From Azonexaceae bacterium s22 (GTDB taxonomy: Bacteria > Pseudomonadota > Gammaproteobacteria > Burkholderiales > Rhodocyclaceae), in assembly GCA_016617495.1 (NCBI GenBank), contig WYCU01000009.1, forward strand, positions 1 to 64,000: 64,000 nt of DNA. Direction: 5' to 3'. Shown in pieces: positions 42,505 through 52,129 of this stretch. The first letter of the stretch is position 1. Every line of letters begins with the position of its first letter. The position numbers and the translations under genes were made by a program. The notes under the pieces are model-generated. The model had not been told where the DNA came from and did not search any database. It worked only from the letters and a program-made list of their open reading frames with translations.

Positions 42505-42637
42505 TAATTGCTCCAATAAAACTACTTTCGAAATTATCTGCCAATTCATGGCAAAAACAAGACCAAATACGCAAGCACCTGCCGGGCGCTTTTACGTAAA
42601 CTCTCGCCATCGAAAAAGACTTTATCGGAGCAGCGCC

Positions 42638-44320
42638 ATGCAGCAATCCAACGCCAAATATGTTCCCTTCCCGCCGGTCAATCTCGTCGACCGCCAGTGG
42701 CCGGGCCGCACCATCACTCAGGCCCCGATCTGGATGAGCACCGATTTGCGCGACGGCAACCAGGCGCTTTTCGAGCCGATGAATGCCGAAAAGAAGATGC
42801 GCATGTTCAAGATGCTCTGCGCCATCGGCTTCAAGGAAATCGAAATCGCCTTCCCCTCGGCCTCGGAAACCGAATTCGGCTTCGTGCGCAAGCTCATCGA
42901 AGAAGGCCACATTCCCGACGACGTGAGCATCGAAGTGCTCACCCAGGCGCGCGAGCACCTCATCCGCCGCACCATGGAATCGCTCAAGGGTGCGAAGAAG
43001 GCCATCGTCCACGTCTATAACGCCACTTGCAAAACCTTCCGCGAGAACGTTTTCGGCATGAGCAAGGCGGAAGTCATCGCCATGGCCACCGACGCCGTGC
43101 GCCTCATCCGTACCCTCGCCGACGAGATGCCGGAAACCGAAATCACCCTCGAATACAGCCCGGAACTCTTCACCGCCACCGAGCTTGATTTCGCCAAGGA
43201 AGTCTGCGACGCCGTCACCGCCACCTGGGGCGCGACGCCGCAGCGCAAGGTCATCCTCAATCTCCCGACCACGGTCGAGATCGCCACGCCCAACATTTAC
43301 GCGGACCAGATCGAGTGGATGCACCGCAACCTCGCCCGCCGCGACAGCGTGATCATCAGCCTCCACCCGCACAACGACCGCGGCACCGCCGTCGCCGCCG
43401 CCGAGCTTGGCTTGATGGCCGGTGCCGACCGCGTCGAAGGCTGCCTCTTTGGCAATGGCGAGCGCACCGGCAACGTCGATCTCGTCACCCTCGCACTCAA
43501 CATGCACACGCAAGGCGTCGATCCGCAGCTTGATTTCTCGGACATCAACGCCGTCGCCCGCACCTACGAACACTGTACCCAGCTCCCGATCCACCCGCGC
43601 CACCCGTACGTCGGGGATCTCGTTTTCACGGCCTTCTCCGGCTCCCACCAGGACGCCATCAAGAAGGGGTTTTCTGCTCAAAAGGCGGATGAGACATGGG
43701 CAGTGCCTTACCTCCCCATCGACCCGGCGGACGTGGGCCGCAGCTACGACTCGGTGATTCGTGTGAATAGCCAGTCGGGCAAGGGCGGCATCGCCTACCT
43801 CATGGAAGCCGAGCACGGCGTCGTCATGCCGCGCCGCTTGCAGGTCGAATTCTCGGGCGTCGTGCAAAAGCACACCGACACCCACGGCGGCGAAGTCAGC
43901 GCCGACGACATCTGGAACCTCTTCGCCAGCACCTACCTCGACGCCGCCAGCCCGATCCGCTACCGCGAACACCACCTCTTTGAGCATGGTGAGGCGCAGG
44001 GCATCCGCCTCGCGGTCGACATCGACGGCCAGGCCTGCGTCCTCACCGGCGAAGGCAACGGCCCGATCAACGCCACGGTGCACGCCTTACAAACTGCCGG
44101 CTTCAACTTCTCGGTACGCAGCTACGAAGAGCGTTCGATGGTGCCGATGGGCGAAGACGGCAACGCCCGTGCCTGCGCCATGGTCGAAGTCGCCGGCAAA
44201 GGCAGCGGCGATCTCTACGGCATCGGCGTCGACAGCAATATCGTCACCGCCTCGATCAAGGCCTTGATCAGTGGCGTCAATCGCCTCGGCGCCGCGGCCC
44301 GCGTCGATTTGGCGGCGTAA
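42638..44320 (+). CDS. leuA: 2-isopropylmalate synthase (long form)
   Basis: 560-residue first enzyme of leucine synthesis, condensing acetyl-CoA with 2-oxoisovalerate. The start is ATG at 42638 ([20 protein letters not shown]) with GGAG upstream. The catalytic barrel shows [15 protein letters not shown] and the metal-binding [18 protein letters not shown]. The C-terminal LeuA allosteric domain ([19 protein letters not shown]) provides leucine feedback. The long form differs from the roughly 520-residue E. coli type. leuBCD are not nearby. It overlaps the convergent AraC-type gene by 44 bases. Confidence 0.96.
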   Translation: MQQSNAKYVPFPPVNLVDRQWPGRTITQAPIWMSTDLRDGNQALFEPMNAEKKMRMFKMLCAIGFKEIEIAFPSASETEFGFVRKLIEEGHIPDDVSIEVLTQAREHLIRRTMESLKGAKKAIVHVYNATCKTFRENVFGMSKAEVIAMATDAVRLIRTLADEMPETEITLEYSPELFTATELDFAKEVCDAVTATWGATPQRKVILNLPTTVEIATPNIYADQIEWMHRNLARRDSVIISLHPHNDRGTAVAAAELGLMAGADRVEGCLFGNGERTGNVDLVTLALNMHTQGVDPQLDFSDINAVARTYEHCTQLPIHPRHPYVGDLVFTAFSGSHQDAIKKGFSAQKADETWAVPYLPIDPADVGRSYDSVIRVNSQSGKGGIAYLMEAEHGVVMPRRLQVEFSGVVQKHTDTHGGEVSADDIWNLFASTYLDAASPIRYREHHLFEHGEAQGIRLAVDIDGQACVLTGEGNGPINATVHALQTAGFNFSVRSYEERSMVPMGEDGNARACAMVEVAGKGSGDLYGIGVDSNIVTASIKALISGVNRLGAAARVDLAA

Positions 44321-45422
44321 GCACTTCCGGACCAGGCCCCGAACCGCTGGCATCCATCGGTTTGGGGCCTTGCTTGCGGTTGCGGCCGCGCGGCGTTTCG
44401 CCAACCCAGGCGCGGTAGGCCCGACAAAATGCGCTCGGGTCGGAGTAATCCAGCGTGGCGGCAATGGCCGCCAGCGGCAGGTCCGTGTGCGCGATAAGCC
44501 GTTGTGCCAGCGTACGCCGAACAGACTCCAACAGTTCGCGGTAGGTCGTCCCGGAAGCGGCAAGCATGCGATTCATTGTCCGGCGATTGACAGCAAAGGC
44601 TGCGGCCACCCGATCCAGCGAACAGCACCGTAGCACCACCAACCCCTGCACCGTGCGCCTCACCTGCTCAAGAAAACAGAAATCGGCTTGTGAGCGAAGA
44701 TCGCTCAAACGCTCGCTCAATACCCGAAAACGAACCCGGTCGGAGCCGGCAATCGGGCGCTTGAGATCGGCGGCAGGAAACACCAGCGCATATTGTTCGC
44801 TATCGAATTCCAGCGGACAGGCAAAAATTTCCCGGTAAGGCCGAGGGTCGGCCGGCCAGCGCCGCGCCAGCTGCACGGCCTGCGGCCGCCAACGCGGGCC
44901 GCACAGGCCTTGCATGATCTTGCAGCCAATGACCAGCGCCGCTTCGTGAATGTGATCGACGCCGGTGACCACCGGCGCGAGGATGGAATAGCCCAAAGAC
45001 GCCGTTTCCCCTTCGACCCAGCGGGTCGGCATGGCGCCACGATCATGCAGATGAAAAAAATCCTGCAGATAGGTCAGCGCCGTGGCGACATCGTTGCAAT
45101 GCGGCAGTAAATCACTGAGCATGCCGAGTGGCGAAGGGGGCGCATGCAGCCCAATCAGCAATCCGAGGTGCGGACAGGCCGTCAATGCTTCGGCCCGCGC
45201 GAGCAACTCACCCAGCATCACGAAAGAAATGGTGTTATCCGGCTCGAGCAGATAGTCCGCCGGAAGACCAAAGCTCGCCAGCAAGGGTGCAAGGTCCACG
45301 TTGAATTCCGCCAGGGTTTTGCCCAGGTTGCCCAAGGGTGCCACCCGGATGGAACCATCGTCCACCTCCCCGAAACGCTCCGCCCCTGCCGGTAATCGCC
45401 ACCGCTCAGTCACCGCATCCAT
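44277..45422 (-). CDS. AraC-family transcriptional regulator (OruR-like)
   Basis: 381 residues. An N-terminal arabinose-binding-like ligand domain (about residues 20-200) is followed by a C-terminal AraC DNA-binding domain: [21 protein letters not shown] and [22 protein letters not shown] basic disordered tail ([14 protein letters not shown]...) ends it. The start is at 45422. It is divergent from the lipoprotein gene at 45525. Target genes are not evident. Confidence 0.9.
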   Translation of the reverse strand: MDAVTERWRLPAGAERFGEVDDGSIRVAPLGNLGKTLAEFNVDLAPLLASFGLPADYLLEPDNTISFVMLGELLARAEALTACPHLGLLIGLHAPPSPLGMLSDLLPHCNDVATALTYLQDFFHLHDRGAMPTRWVEGETASLGYSILAPVVTGVDHIHEAALVIGCKIMQGLCGPRWRPQAVQLARRWPADPRPYREIFACPLEFDSEQYALVFPAADLKRPIAGSDRVRFRVLSERLSDLRSQADFCFLEQVRRTVQGLVVLRCCSLDRVAAAFAVNRRTMNRMLAASGTTYRELLESVRRTLAQRLIAHTDLPLAAIAATLDYSDPSAFCRAYRAWVGETPRGRNRKQGPKPMDASGSGPGPEVLTPPNRRGPRRRGD

Positions 45423-45524
45423 ATTTGCCCCCACCGAATGACGCAAATTATCAATCCATTGTCTGGCGGATACCTGACATTCCGCTATCATCGAAAAATA
45501 TGCGACACGACTCGGGAGAGCGCC

Positions 45525-45854
45525 ATGCAGTCGAAATCCATCCTTAGCCTCGTGGCCATCGCCGCCTTGGCGGGCTGCGCTTCGCCGGCTCAAGTTCTCG
45601 ACGGCATGGAACCCCAAGCCCTAGAAATGGCCGCACAGCGTGGACGCTTCGACCTGCAGTGTCCGAGCGCACAACCCACCCTGCTCTCACGCGAGCTGAC
45701 CCAGCCCGTCGAAGGCATCCGTTTCGGTGGCGTACCGCGCGGGGTTTTCACTATCGGCGTCAGCGGTTGCGGCCAACGCACGACTTACCAGATTTTCTGC
45801 CCGGAAGGCGGCTACGGCTGCTTCTCCGCCGACACGCTCGAAGGCGTTCGCTGA
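45525..45854 (+). CDS. Small lipoprotein, unknown function
   Basis: 109 residues. The lipobox IAALAGCASP marks the lipidated Cys18. The mature part contains four further cysteines (CPSAQ, SGCGQR, FCPEGGYGCF), which suggests disulfide bonds. No family recognised. First of four tandem envelope-protein genes. Confidence 0.75.
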   Translation: MQSKSILSLVAIAALAGCASPAQVLDGMEPQALEMAAQRGRFDLQCPSAQPTLLSRELTQPVEGIRFGGVPRGVFTIGVSGCGQRTTYQIFCPEGGYGCFSADTLEGVR

Positions 45855-45943
45855 TCGGAAGCGCTTTGGCGGATAATGTTCGGGCGGCCGTTACCAAGGC
45901 GGCCATTAACCGATCCAATAACAATCGCAACCGGAGAATTCCC

Positions 45944-46384
45944 ATGCTCAAACAACTGTCCTCCTGGGTTATGGCCATTGGCCTCGCCCTCTTCCTCTCG
46001 GCCTGTGCCACCAGCACCACCACCGGCGAAGTCGAAATCCGTGCCGGGGTCATCGAACAAATCACCCAGGTCGAACTCAGCAACACGCGTCCTGCGGGCG
46101 TCGGTGCTGTCGTTGGCGGCCTTGCCGGTCTGGGCATCGGCAGCCTGATCGGCGGCGGCACGGGCCGCGATGTCGCCATGGTGCTCGGCACTGTCGGCGG
46201 CGCAGTCGCCGGCAACCAGATCCAGAAACGCTATGAGCGCCCTGAGCCGGGCCAGCAGATCATTGTCCGCCTGAGCTCCGGCGTATTGGTTTCGGTCACG
46301 CAGCCTGCCAACAACGGCCTGTTCCAGGGGCAGAAGGTTTTTGTCGAAGGCAGTGGCGAAGACGCCCGCGTCGTTCCCCGCTAA
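45944..46384 (+). CDS. Glycine-zipper outer-membrane lipoprotein (SlyB/Pcp-like)
   Basis: 146 residues. Signal and lipobox LFLSACATS are followed by GEVEIRAGVIEQI, a glycine-zipper membrane-spanning block (AVVGGLAGLGIGSLIGGGTG, GTVGGAVAGNQIQKRYE) and a C-terminal beta domain (GQQIIVRLSSGVLVSV). It resembles SlyB/17-kDa surface antigen proteins that stabilise the outer membrane. Confidence 0.88.
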   Translation: MLKQLSSWVMAIGLALFLSACATSTTTGEVEIRAGVIEQITQVELSNTRPAGVGAVVGGLAGLGIGSLIGGGTGRDVAMVLGTVGGAVAGNQIQKRYERPEPGQQIIVRLSSGVLVSVTQPANNGLFQGQKVFVEGSGEDARVVPR

Positions 46385-46397
46385 GTCATTCACCCAT

Positions 46398-46431
46398 CCG
46401 TTTCCGGGCGCAAAATTCGGCTCGGAAACGG
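46398..46431 (+). other. Hairpin next to repeat copy 8
   Basis: Perfect 9-bp inverted repeat CCGTTTCCG / CGGAAACGG separated by 16 bases, directly abutting the dispersed 15-mer. There is no T-run, so it is not a classical terminator. Confidence 0.5.
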
Positions 46432-46432
46432 G

Positions 46433-46447
46433 GTCGACCGCGACAAT
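46433..46447 (-). repeat. Dispersed 15-mer, copy 8 (intergenic)
   Basis: Exact copy between two lipoprotein genes, 12 bases before the start of the downstream gene and one base from a 9-bp hairpin stem. Confidence 0.85.
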
Positions 46448-46459
46448 CGCCAAAACATC

Positions 46460-46843
46460 ATGAAACCAGTCCTGAATTTTCGCCGCACCGCACTACCCGC
46501 CCTCCTGCTGTCGCTCACACTCAGTGGCTGCGCACCGGATGCATGGCGTCCGGATTCGCCTTACGAGGCCTTTCTCGATCAAGTCCAGAAGCAATGCTGG
46601 AGCCTTGACATCGGCCCCTACGAAATCAATACGCTGCTCAACGACACGACCAACGGCGCTTCGAACAACGCCTATTTTCTCGACCTGACTTCGCGGATGT
46701 TCAACGGCCAGATTACGCAATCGAACTACGCTGAGACCTTGGCCACCTTCTTCACCACCAAACCGGATTCCCCCGGCATCCGCTGCATTCTGGCCCAGAT
46801 GCCGAAAGACCCGCAGCGCCTTGCACCCCTGATCAAATATTGA
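46460..46843 (+). CDS. Small lipoprotein, unknown function
   Basis: 127 residues. The lipobox SLTLSGCAPD gives lipidated Cys25 or so. The mature region (SPYEAFLDQVQKQCWSLDIG, then NNAYFLDLTSRMFNGQIT) is soluble and probably helical. No family recognised. Confidence 0.72.
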   Translation: MKPVLNFRRTALPALLLSLTLSGCAPDAWRPDSPYEAFLDQVQKQCWSLDIGPYEINTLLNDTTNGASNNAYFLDLTSRMFNGQITQSNYAETLATFFTTKPDSPGIRCILAQMPKDPQRLAPLIKY

Positions 46844-46892
46844 GTCCTTGCGGCAACCCGCTGTTTTTCACCCTCTCTGACTGGAGTATTCG

Positions 46893-47474
46893 ATGAATCG
46901 CCTTCCCCACACGCTCGTTCTCTCCCTCGGCATTGCCTTTGGCAGCGCCTTTGCCGCTGACGCCCCCGCGCCGGCAAGCGGCACGCCGGCCGCCGTGATG
47001 GCCGACAGCACCCGTGTCGAAGCCGAGGTCGTCGCCATCGACAAGAAGAACCGCGTGGTGACGCTCAAGGGTCCGGAAGGCAACATCTTCGACGTGGTCG
47101 TCGGCAAGGAAGTGAAGAACCTGCCGCAAGTGAAGGTCGGCGATCGCGTTATCGCCGAATACGCCGAAGCCCTGGCCCTGAAGCTGAAGAAGGGCGGCGG
47201 CCTGCGCGAGACCGTCGAGCGTTCCGACGTCCAGCGCGCCCAACCGGGCCAAAAGCCGGGTGCGGTCAAGACCCGCGAAGTGGATTTCGTCGCCGACGTG
47301 ATGGAAGTTGACGCCAAGGCCGGCACCGTGACCATCCTTGGCGCCAAGGGCCGCGTGGTCAAGCTCAAGATCAAGGACCCGGCTGTCCTCGCCGAAATCA
47401 AGCCGGGCGATCAGGTGGTCGGCACCTACATCCAGGCCACGGGCATGATCGTCGTCCCACCCAAAGCCAAGTAA
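46893..47474 (+). CDS. Periplasmic protein with two repeated beta domains, unknown function
   Basis: 193 residues with a signal peptide (MNRLPHTLVLSLGIAFGSAFAAD). Two similar halves each read like an OB or barrel unit: VEAEVVAIDKKNRVVTLKGP with VKVGDRVIAEYAEA, and FVADVMEVDAKAGTVTILGA with IKPGDQVVGTYIQA. The duplication suggests an internal repeat. Function unknown. A strong terminator follows. Confidence 0.78.
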   Translation: MNRLPHTLVLSLGIAFGSAFAADAPAPASGTPAAVMADSTRVEAEVVAIDKKNRVVTLKGPEGNIFDVVVGKEVKNLPQVKVGDRVIAEYAEALALKLKKGGGLRETVERSDVQRAQPGQKPGAVKTREVDFVADVMEVDAKAGTVTILGAKGRVVKLKIKDPAVLAEIKPGDQVVGTYIQATGMIVVPPKAK

Positions 47475-47490
47475 TCGCCAGTCGCTCTGG

Positions 47491-47517
47491 AAAGGCCGCC
47501 GTTCAGGCGGCCTTTTT
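47491..47517. terminator. Bidirectional terminator at 47491
   Basis: Stem AAAGGCCGCC / GGCGGCCTTT with loop GTTCA, followed by TT on the plus strand and preceded by CC before the A-run. It ends the plus-strand lipoprotein set and overlaps the stop codon of the convergent DUF3025-type gene. Confidence 0.8.
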
Positions 47518-48282
47518 CGTGGACCGCCGGCCGGGGCGGAATTGCCACGTGTCGTCGTAATAAGCCGGATCTTCGCTTTCCGGCACGACACCGGGAACGC
47601 CCAGCAGCGGTAGCGGCTGGAGTGCCCGGGGATTTGCCGGTTCGCCAGCGGCGATTTTTGCCGCCAAAAGCCGGTCGACCGCGACAATCCAGTCGGCGTC
47701 GGGCGGACACTGCAGCCAATCGCGTTCAACGTCCATAAGGAGCGCCTTGGCAGTCAACCCGCGGAAGGGCTGCAACAAGGCTTCGTAAGTGGCATGACCG
47801 AACACGACAAAACGCATGTCGCGGATTACCTCGGTGCGATGCGTAACGAACAAGGCCTTCCACTCGAAAGCACGCAGCAGATCGAGCAGCAGTGGATTGC
47901 ACGACAACACCAGGACGCCACATTCGTCGAAGTGCGTCAGGGCATCCCGTTCATGGCCGCGTAGCGCCCCGTCCGGCTGCATCGCCTGGACATGGCGGGC
48001 ACTGATCGCCACCTTGGTTTGCGGAAAACTCAGCCAGACCAGGGCATTGAACCAGTCATGCCAGTTGTCCGGCCGCGTTTCCACCTCGCCGCGCTCCCAG
48101 ATCCGGCATTCATAGGCCAGACCGTCGGCTTGAGGCGGCGCAAAGCGGAGACGGCGGCCGTTGGCAAAGCGCGGATAAGACTCGGCCAGGGCCGCAATGG
48201 CCCCGGCATCGGGACAGGCTGGCAGTTCGGCCAGCCATTGCCGCAGGGGAAAGTACAGCGGCGATGAAAAAACGCCGATCAC
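47503..48282 (-). CDS. DUF3025-type protein
   Basis: 259 residues resembling the DUF3025 family, which has no known function. Conserved-looking segments are YECRIWERGEVETRPDNWHDWFN, read in parts, LVWLSFPQTKVAISARH and LLDLLRAFEWKALFV. The gene lies 4 bases downstream of pyrC. A copy of the dispersed 15-mer encodes IVAVD in DWIVAVDRLL. Confidence 0.8.
   Translation of the reverse strand: MIGVFSSPLYFPLRQWLAELPACPDAGAIAALAESYPRFANGRRLRFAPPQADGLAYECRIWERGEVETRPDNWHDWFNALVWLSFPQTKVAISARHVQAMQPDGALRGHERDALTHFDECGVLVLSCNPLLLDLLRAFEWKALFVTHRTEVIRDMRFVVFGHATYEALLQPFRGLTAKALLMDVERDWLQCPPDADWIVAVDRLLAAKIAAGEPANPRALQPLPLLGVPGVVPESEDPAYYDDTWQFRPGRRSTKKAA
47674..47688 (-). repeat. Dispersed 15-mer, copy 9 (inside the DUF3025-type gene)
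   Basis: Exact copy on the coding strand, reading Ile-Val-Ala-Val-Asp. Confidence 0.8.
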
Positions 48283-48286
48283 CGGA

Positions 48287-49318
48287 TCAGCACAATTTCC
48301 ACGTCAAGGTTTCGCCCGCGCGCAGCGGCACGATGTCATCGCTGGCCAGATAGGGGTAGCTGGCCGGCACCGTCCAGTTCTCTTTGACCAGGGTGATTTG
48401 TTCGCTATTGCGCGGCAGGCCGTACCAGTCCGGCCCATGGAAGCTGGCAAAGGCTTCGAGCTTATCGAGCGCGCCGGCCGCCTCGAAGGCTTCGGCATAA
48501 AGCTCGATGGCGGCGTAGGCGGTATAGCACCCGGCACAGCCGCAAGCGGCTTCCTTGGTCAGCTTGGCATGCGGCGCCGAGTCGGTGCCGAGGAAGAATT
48601 TCGGGTTGCCGGAGACGGCCGCCGCGACCAGCGCCTCGCGGTGCGTTTCGCGCTTGAGCACCGGCAGGCAGTACCAGTGCGGGCGCACGCCGCCCTGGAA
48701 GATGGCATTGCGGTTGTAGAGCAGGTGGTGGGCGGTAATCGTCGCGCCCACGTTGGCCGGCGTAGCCGCCACGAATTCGGCAGCGTCCTTGGTGGTGATG
48801 TGTTCCATGACCACCCGCAGCTTGGGAAAGCGGCGGATCAGCGGCTCAAGCACGGTGTCGATGAACACCTTCTCGCGGTCGAACAGATCGATCTTCGGGT
48901 CGGTCACCTCACCGTGCACCAGCAGCGGCAGGCCGACGCGCTCCATTTCGGCGAGGGTGTCATCAGCCTTTTCGATGGCCGTCAGGCCGGCATCGGAATT
49001 GGTGGTCGCGCCGGCCGGGTAGAGCTTGACCGCCTTGACGAAGCCGGAAGCCGCGGCCTTGGCGACTTCACTGGCAGGCGTGTTATCGGTCAGATAGAGG
49101 GTCATCAGCGGCTCGAAAGCCATGCCTGCCGGCAAGGCGGCCAGAATGCGCTCGCGGTAGGCCGCCGCCTGTTCCACCGTGGTCACCGGTGGTTTGAGGT
49201 TGGGCATGACGATAGCGCGGGCAAACTGCCGGGCGGTGTGCGGCAGCACGGAAGCGAGCGCCTCGCCATCGCGCAGGTGAAGATGCCAGTCGTCCGGGCG
49301 GGTCAAAGTGATTTTCAT
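48287..49318 (-). CDS. pyrC: Dihydroorotase
   Basis: 343-residue zinc amidohydrolase of pyrimidine synthesis (carbamoyl aspartate to dihydroorotate). Metal and substrate motifs: [51 protein letters not shown] and [14 protein letters not shown]. The start at 49318 is [12 protein letters not shown]. Complete class-II type enzyme. Confidence 0.97.
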   Translation of the reverse strand: MKITLTRPDDWHLHLRDGEALASVLPHTARQFARAIVMPNLKPPVTTVEQAAAYRERILAALPAGMAFEPLMTLYLTDNTPASEVAKAAASGFVKAVKLYPAGATTNSDAGLTAIEKADDTLAEMERVGLPLLVHGEVTDPKIDLFDREKVFIDTVLEPLIRRFPKLRVVMEHITTKDAAEFVAATPANVGATITAHHLLYNRNAIFQGGVRPHWYCLPVLKRETHREALVAAAVSGNPKFFLGTDSAPHAKLTKEAACGCAGCYTAYAAIELYAEAFEAAGALDKLEAFASFHGPDWYGLPRNSEQITLVKENWTVPASYPYLASDDIVPLRAGETLTWKLC

Positions 49319-49412
49319 GGTCGTTTTCCAAACAATTTTGTGAATTTTACCAGCGCCACCGAGGTCAACCCGAAGGCAATTGCCCTGACAACAACAACCG
49401 AGGAGACCGATC

Positions 49413-49907
49413 ATGATGCAATCCCCCCGCCTGAATGCCCTGACACTCGCTGGCGCCCTCTGTCTGACAAGCGCACCGGCATGGGCGCAAAGCCCGACGC
49501 CCTATGGCGCTCCGCTGAATCTCGAACAGGCCCGCAAGGTACTCGCCGGAGCCGAAGCGGAAGCCCTGCGGAACAACTGGAACATGGTCGTCGCCGTAGT
49601 CGATGCCGGCGGGCATCTGATGTTGCTGCAGCGCATGGACAACACCGCCTTTGGTTCGGTCGAGGTCGCCCGTGAAAAGGCCCAAGGCGCAGTCGCCTTC
49701 CGTCGCCCGACCAAGGTCTTTCAGGAGTTGATCGCGCAAGGCGGCGTTCATGTCCGCCTGCTCAACCTGACCGGCGACGCCGCGGTTCTCGAAGGTGGTA
49801 TCCCGATTGTCGTCGATGGCAAGATGATCGGTGCTGTCGGCGTTTCCGGCGGCAGTTCGCAGCAGGATCATCAAGTCGCCCAGGCGGGCGTGGACGCGCT
49901 CAAATAA
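49413..49907 (+). CDS. Secreted HbpS/GlcG-family protein
   Basis: 164 residues: a signal peptide (about residues 1-26, ending APAWAQ) followed by a GlcG/HbpS fold: [36 protein letters not shown], and [20 protein letters not shown]. HbpS proteins bind heme and respond to redox stress; GlcG homologues are of uncertain function. The export signal suggests a periplasmic location. Confidence 0.85.
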   Translation: MMQSPRLNALTLAGALCLTSAPAWAQSPTPYGAPLNLEQARKVLAGAEAEALRNNWNMVVAVVDAGGHLMLLQRMDNTAFGSVEVAREKAQGAVAFRRPTKVFQELIAQGGVHVRLLNLTGDAAVLEGGIPIVVDGKMIGAVGVSGGSSQQDHQVAQAGVDALK

Positions 49908-49928
49908 GCAGGCAGACGGCCTGCGGCA

Positions 49929-50771
49929 TCAATCCTGATTTTTCAGCGCCAGCGCCCGCTCGTAGAGCGCGTTCTTGGCCGCGCCGGTGATGGCAGCCGC
50001 CAGTTTGGCGGCCTGCTTGACCGGCAGGCCGTCGTCGAGCAGCAATTTGAGTACACGCTCGCCTTCCCCATCATCGGCATCTGCCGGGGCGCCGGAGACC
50101 AGCAGGACAAATTCCCCGCGCTGACGATTGGCATCGGCCTTGAGCCAGGCCAGCGCTTCGCTGAGCGGCAGCGCGTGAATGGATTCGAACAATTTGGTCA
50201 GTTCGCGGGCAATGACCAGCGTGCGGTCGCCAAAAACCTCGGCCATGTCGCTCACTGTCTCCAGCACACGGTGCGGCGCCTCGTAGAAGACCAGCGTGCA
50301 AGGCTGCGCCGACAACTCGGCAAGCGCTTGGCGACGTTGCCCGCTCTTGCTGGGCAGGAAGCCGTAAAACAGGAAATGTGCGTCGGGCAAACCGGCTGCG
50401 GACAAGGCGGTCGTCGCTGCGCAGGGCCCGGGCAGCGGCACCACCCGAGCGCCGGCCGCACGCACGGCGGCGACAACGCGGGCACCGGGATCGGAAATCC
50501 CTGGCGTACCGGCATCGGAAATCAGCGCCACCGATTCGCCCGCCTGCAGCTTGGCCAGAATCCGTTCCGCCGCTTCGTTTTCGTTATGCTGATGCGCCGG
50601 CAACAAGCGGGCGCTTGCGCCGAGATGCTTGAGCAAGGGCGCGCTGTGTCGCGTATCCTCGGCCGCAATCCAGGACACCTCGCACAGCACCTGTTCCGCA
50701 CGCCGGGTCAGGTCGGCAAGGTTTCCGAGCGGCGTCGGGACAACATACAATGCGGCAGGAGTTTCCGTCAT
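49929..50771 (-). CDS. rsmI: 16S rRNA (cytidine(1402)-2'-O)-methyltransferase
   Basis: About 280 residues, tetrapyrrole-methylase fold. Signatures are YVVPTPLGNLADLTRRA, EDTRHSAPLLKHL, LISDAGTPGISDPGARVV and YEAPHRVLETVSDM. It acts on the same 16S nucleotide as RsmH. The start ATG (50771) overlaps the start of the divergent yraN (CATG). A GTG at 50780 is an alternative. The order rsmI / yraN-diaA-dolP matches E. coli yraL / yraN-diaA-dolP, apart from the missing lpoA. Confidence 0.97.
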   Translation of the reverse strand: MTETPAALYVVPTPLGNLADLTRRAEQVLCEVSWIAAEDTRHSAPLLKHLGASARLLPAHQHNENEAAERILAKLQAGESVALISDAGTPGISDPGARVVAAVRAAGARVVPLPGPCAATTALSAAGLPDAHFLFYGFLPSKSGQRRQALAELSAQPCTLVFYEAPHRVLETVSDMAEVFGDRTLVIARELTKLFESIHALPLSEALAWLKADANRQRGEFVLLVSGAPADADDGEGERVLKLLLDDGLPVKQAAKLAAAITGAAKNALYERALALKNQD

Positions 50772-51141
50772 GTTCGGCACACAGGCAAAAGATCAAGATA
50801 CCACCGTTGCGCGCGGCCGCGAAGGCGAAGCGCGGGCAGCGCGCTACCTGGAATGTCGCGGTCAACGTGTCCTGGAGCGCAATTTCCGTGTGCGGGGCGG
50901 CGAAATCGACCTGATCTGCAAGGATGGAAAGACGCTGGTATTTGTCGAAGTTCGCTGGCGGAAACGCAGCGATTTCGGCGATGCCGCAGCCAGCATCACC
51001 CCCACCAAGCAACGACGCATCATCCTGGCTGCCCGCCATTATCTGGCGCGCCATGGCGATTGCGAATGCCGCTTCGATTGCATCCTGATCGACGGCGATC
51101 AGATTCAATGGCTACGCCATGCGTTTTCTGCCGACGATTAG
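50770..51141 (+). CDS. yraN: UPF0102 (YraN) family nuclease-like protein
   Basis: 123 residues with the restriction-endonuclease-like core ARYLECRGQRVLERNFR, GEIDLICKDGKTLVFVEVRWRK (catalytic pattern E-x-D...ExR). Function is unknown, although the fold suggests a nuclease. The start is preceded by AGGAG. Its ATG shares two bases with the rsmI start codon on the other strand. Confidence 0.9.
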   Translation: MFGTQAKDQDTTVARGREGEARAARYLECRGQRVLERNFRVRGGEIDLICKDGKTLVFVEVRWRKRSDFGDAAASITPTKQRRIILAARHYLARHGDCECRFDCILIDGDQIQWLRHAFSADD

Positions 51142-51496
51142 CCTGACGCTCGCGCTCCTGAGCGGCAGTACCCCACTCGCGGCAGAGTCGATCCACATCC
51201 TCGTCCAAAGCTCCCCGCTGGCCGGCAGCCAGTATTACGCCGTTAGCGCAATGTGGAACGAGATGCAGGTCGGCGACACGCTGACGCTGATCCGCGAGCC
51301 CGAAAACCGCCATGACCGCAACGCCATCCGCGTCGAATGGCGAGGGCGCAAGCTGGGGTACCTGCCACGTGCCGAAAACCGCGTGGTCGCTGCCGCACTC
51401 GACCGGGGGGAAGTCCTTACCGCGCGGATTGTGGCCCTCGTGGCCGACCCCAACCCCTGGCGCCGGGTACGCTTCGAGGTCTTTGTCGAGCTGTGA
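51119..51496 (+). CDS. Secreted stand-alone HIRAN-domain protein
   Basis: 125 residues: a signal peptide (MRFLPTISLTLALLSGSTPLAAE) followed by a HIRAN domain: YYAVSAMWNEMQVGDTLTL, NRHDRNAIRVEWRGRKLGY and LPRAENRVVAAALDRGE. HIRAN domains usually sit in SNF2-type ATPases and bind DNA ends. An exported stand-alone copy is unusual and its role is unknown. It overlaps yraN by 23 bases and lies before diaA. Confidence 0.8.
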   Translation: MRFLPTISLTLALLSGSTPLAAESIHILVQSSPLAGSQYYAVSAMWNEMQVGDTLTLIREPENRHDRNAIRVEWRGRKLGYLPRAENRVVAAALDRGEVLTARIVALVADPNPWRRVRFEVFVEL

Positions 51497-51538
51497 TGTA
51501 GAATGCCTCGAAGCTATTTCCCGCAAAAGACCGAACTT

Positions 51539-52129
51539 ATGGATTTGATTGCCCGCGTTGCCACCCATTTCGAGGACAGCGCCCACACCAAACTGAATGC
51601 CGTCGAAGCGATGGCCGCCCCGATTGCCGCCGCCATCGAAACGATGACCGGCTGCTTGATCAATGGCGGAAAAATTCTTGCCTGCGGCAATGGCGGCTCA
51701 GCCGGCGATGCCCAGCACTTCGCGGCGGAACTGATCGGCCGCTTCGAGGCCGAGCGCCAGGAACTGGCCGCCATCGCGCTGACCACCGACAGCTCCATCC
51801 TGACCGCCGTTGCCAACGATTATTCCTTCAACCAGGTGTTCTCGCGCCAGGTGCGCGGCCTGGGTCATGCCGGCGACGTCCTGCTGGCGATCTCGACCTC
51901 CGGCAACTCCGGCAACGTCATCGAGGCCATTCGAGCTGCCCACGAACACGACATGCGTGTCATCGCCCTGACCGGGAAAGGCGGCGGCCAGATCGGGGAG
52001 ATGCTGCGCGACGACGATATTCACCTGTGTGTGCCGGCCGATCGGACCGCCCGCATTCAGGAAGTTCACCTGCTCGTCATCCACTGCCTGTGCGATGGCA
52101 TCGATGCACTGCTACTGGGAGTCGAATGA
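51539..52129 (+). CDS. diaA: DnaA initiator-associating protein / phosphoheptose isomerase-like
   Basis: 196-residue SIS-domain protein: [58 protein letters not shown] and a [19 protein letters not shown] tail. DiaA binds DnaA to promote replication initiation; the family is homologous to GmhA heptose isomerase. The conserved yraN-diaA-dolP order favours DiaA, but sequence alone does not exclude GmhA. Confidence 0.85.
   Translation: MDLIARVATHFEDSAHTKLNAVEAMAAPIAAAIETMTGCLINGGKILACGNGGSAGDAQHFAAELIGRFEAERQELAAIALTTDSSILTAVANDYSFNQVFSRQVRGLGHAGDVLLAISTSGNSGNVIEAIRAAHEHDMRVIALTGKGGGQIGEMLRDDDIHLCVPADRTARIQEVHLLVIHCLCDGIDALLLGVE

Noticed and set aside
42541-42637. In-frame extension of leuA upstream of 42638
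   Set aside because: Residues are not LeuA-like and the GGAG site precedes the ATG at 42638.
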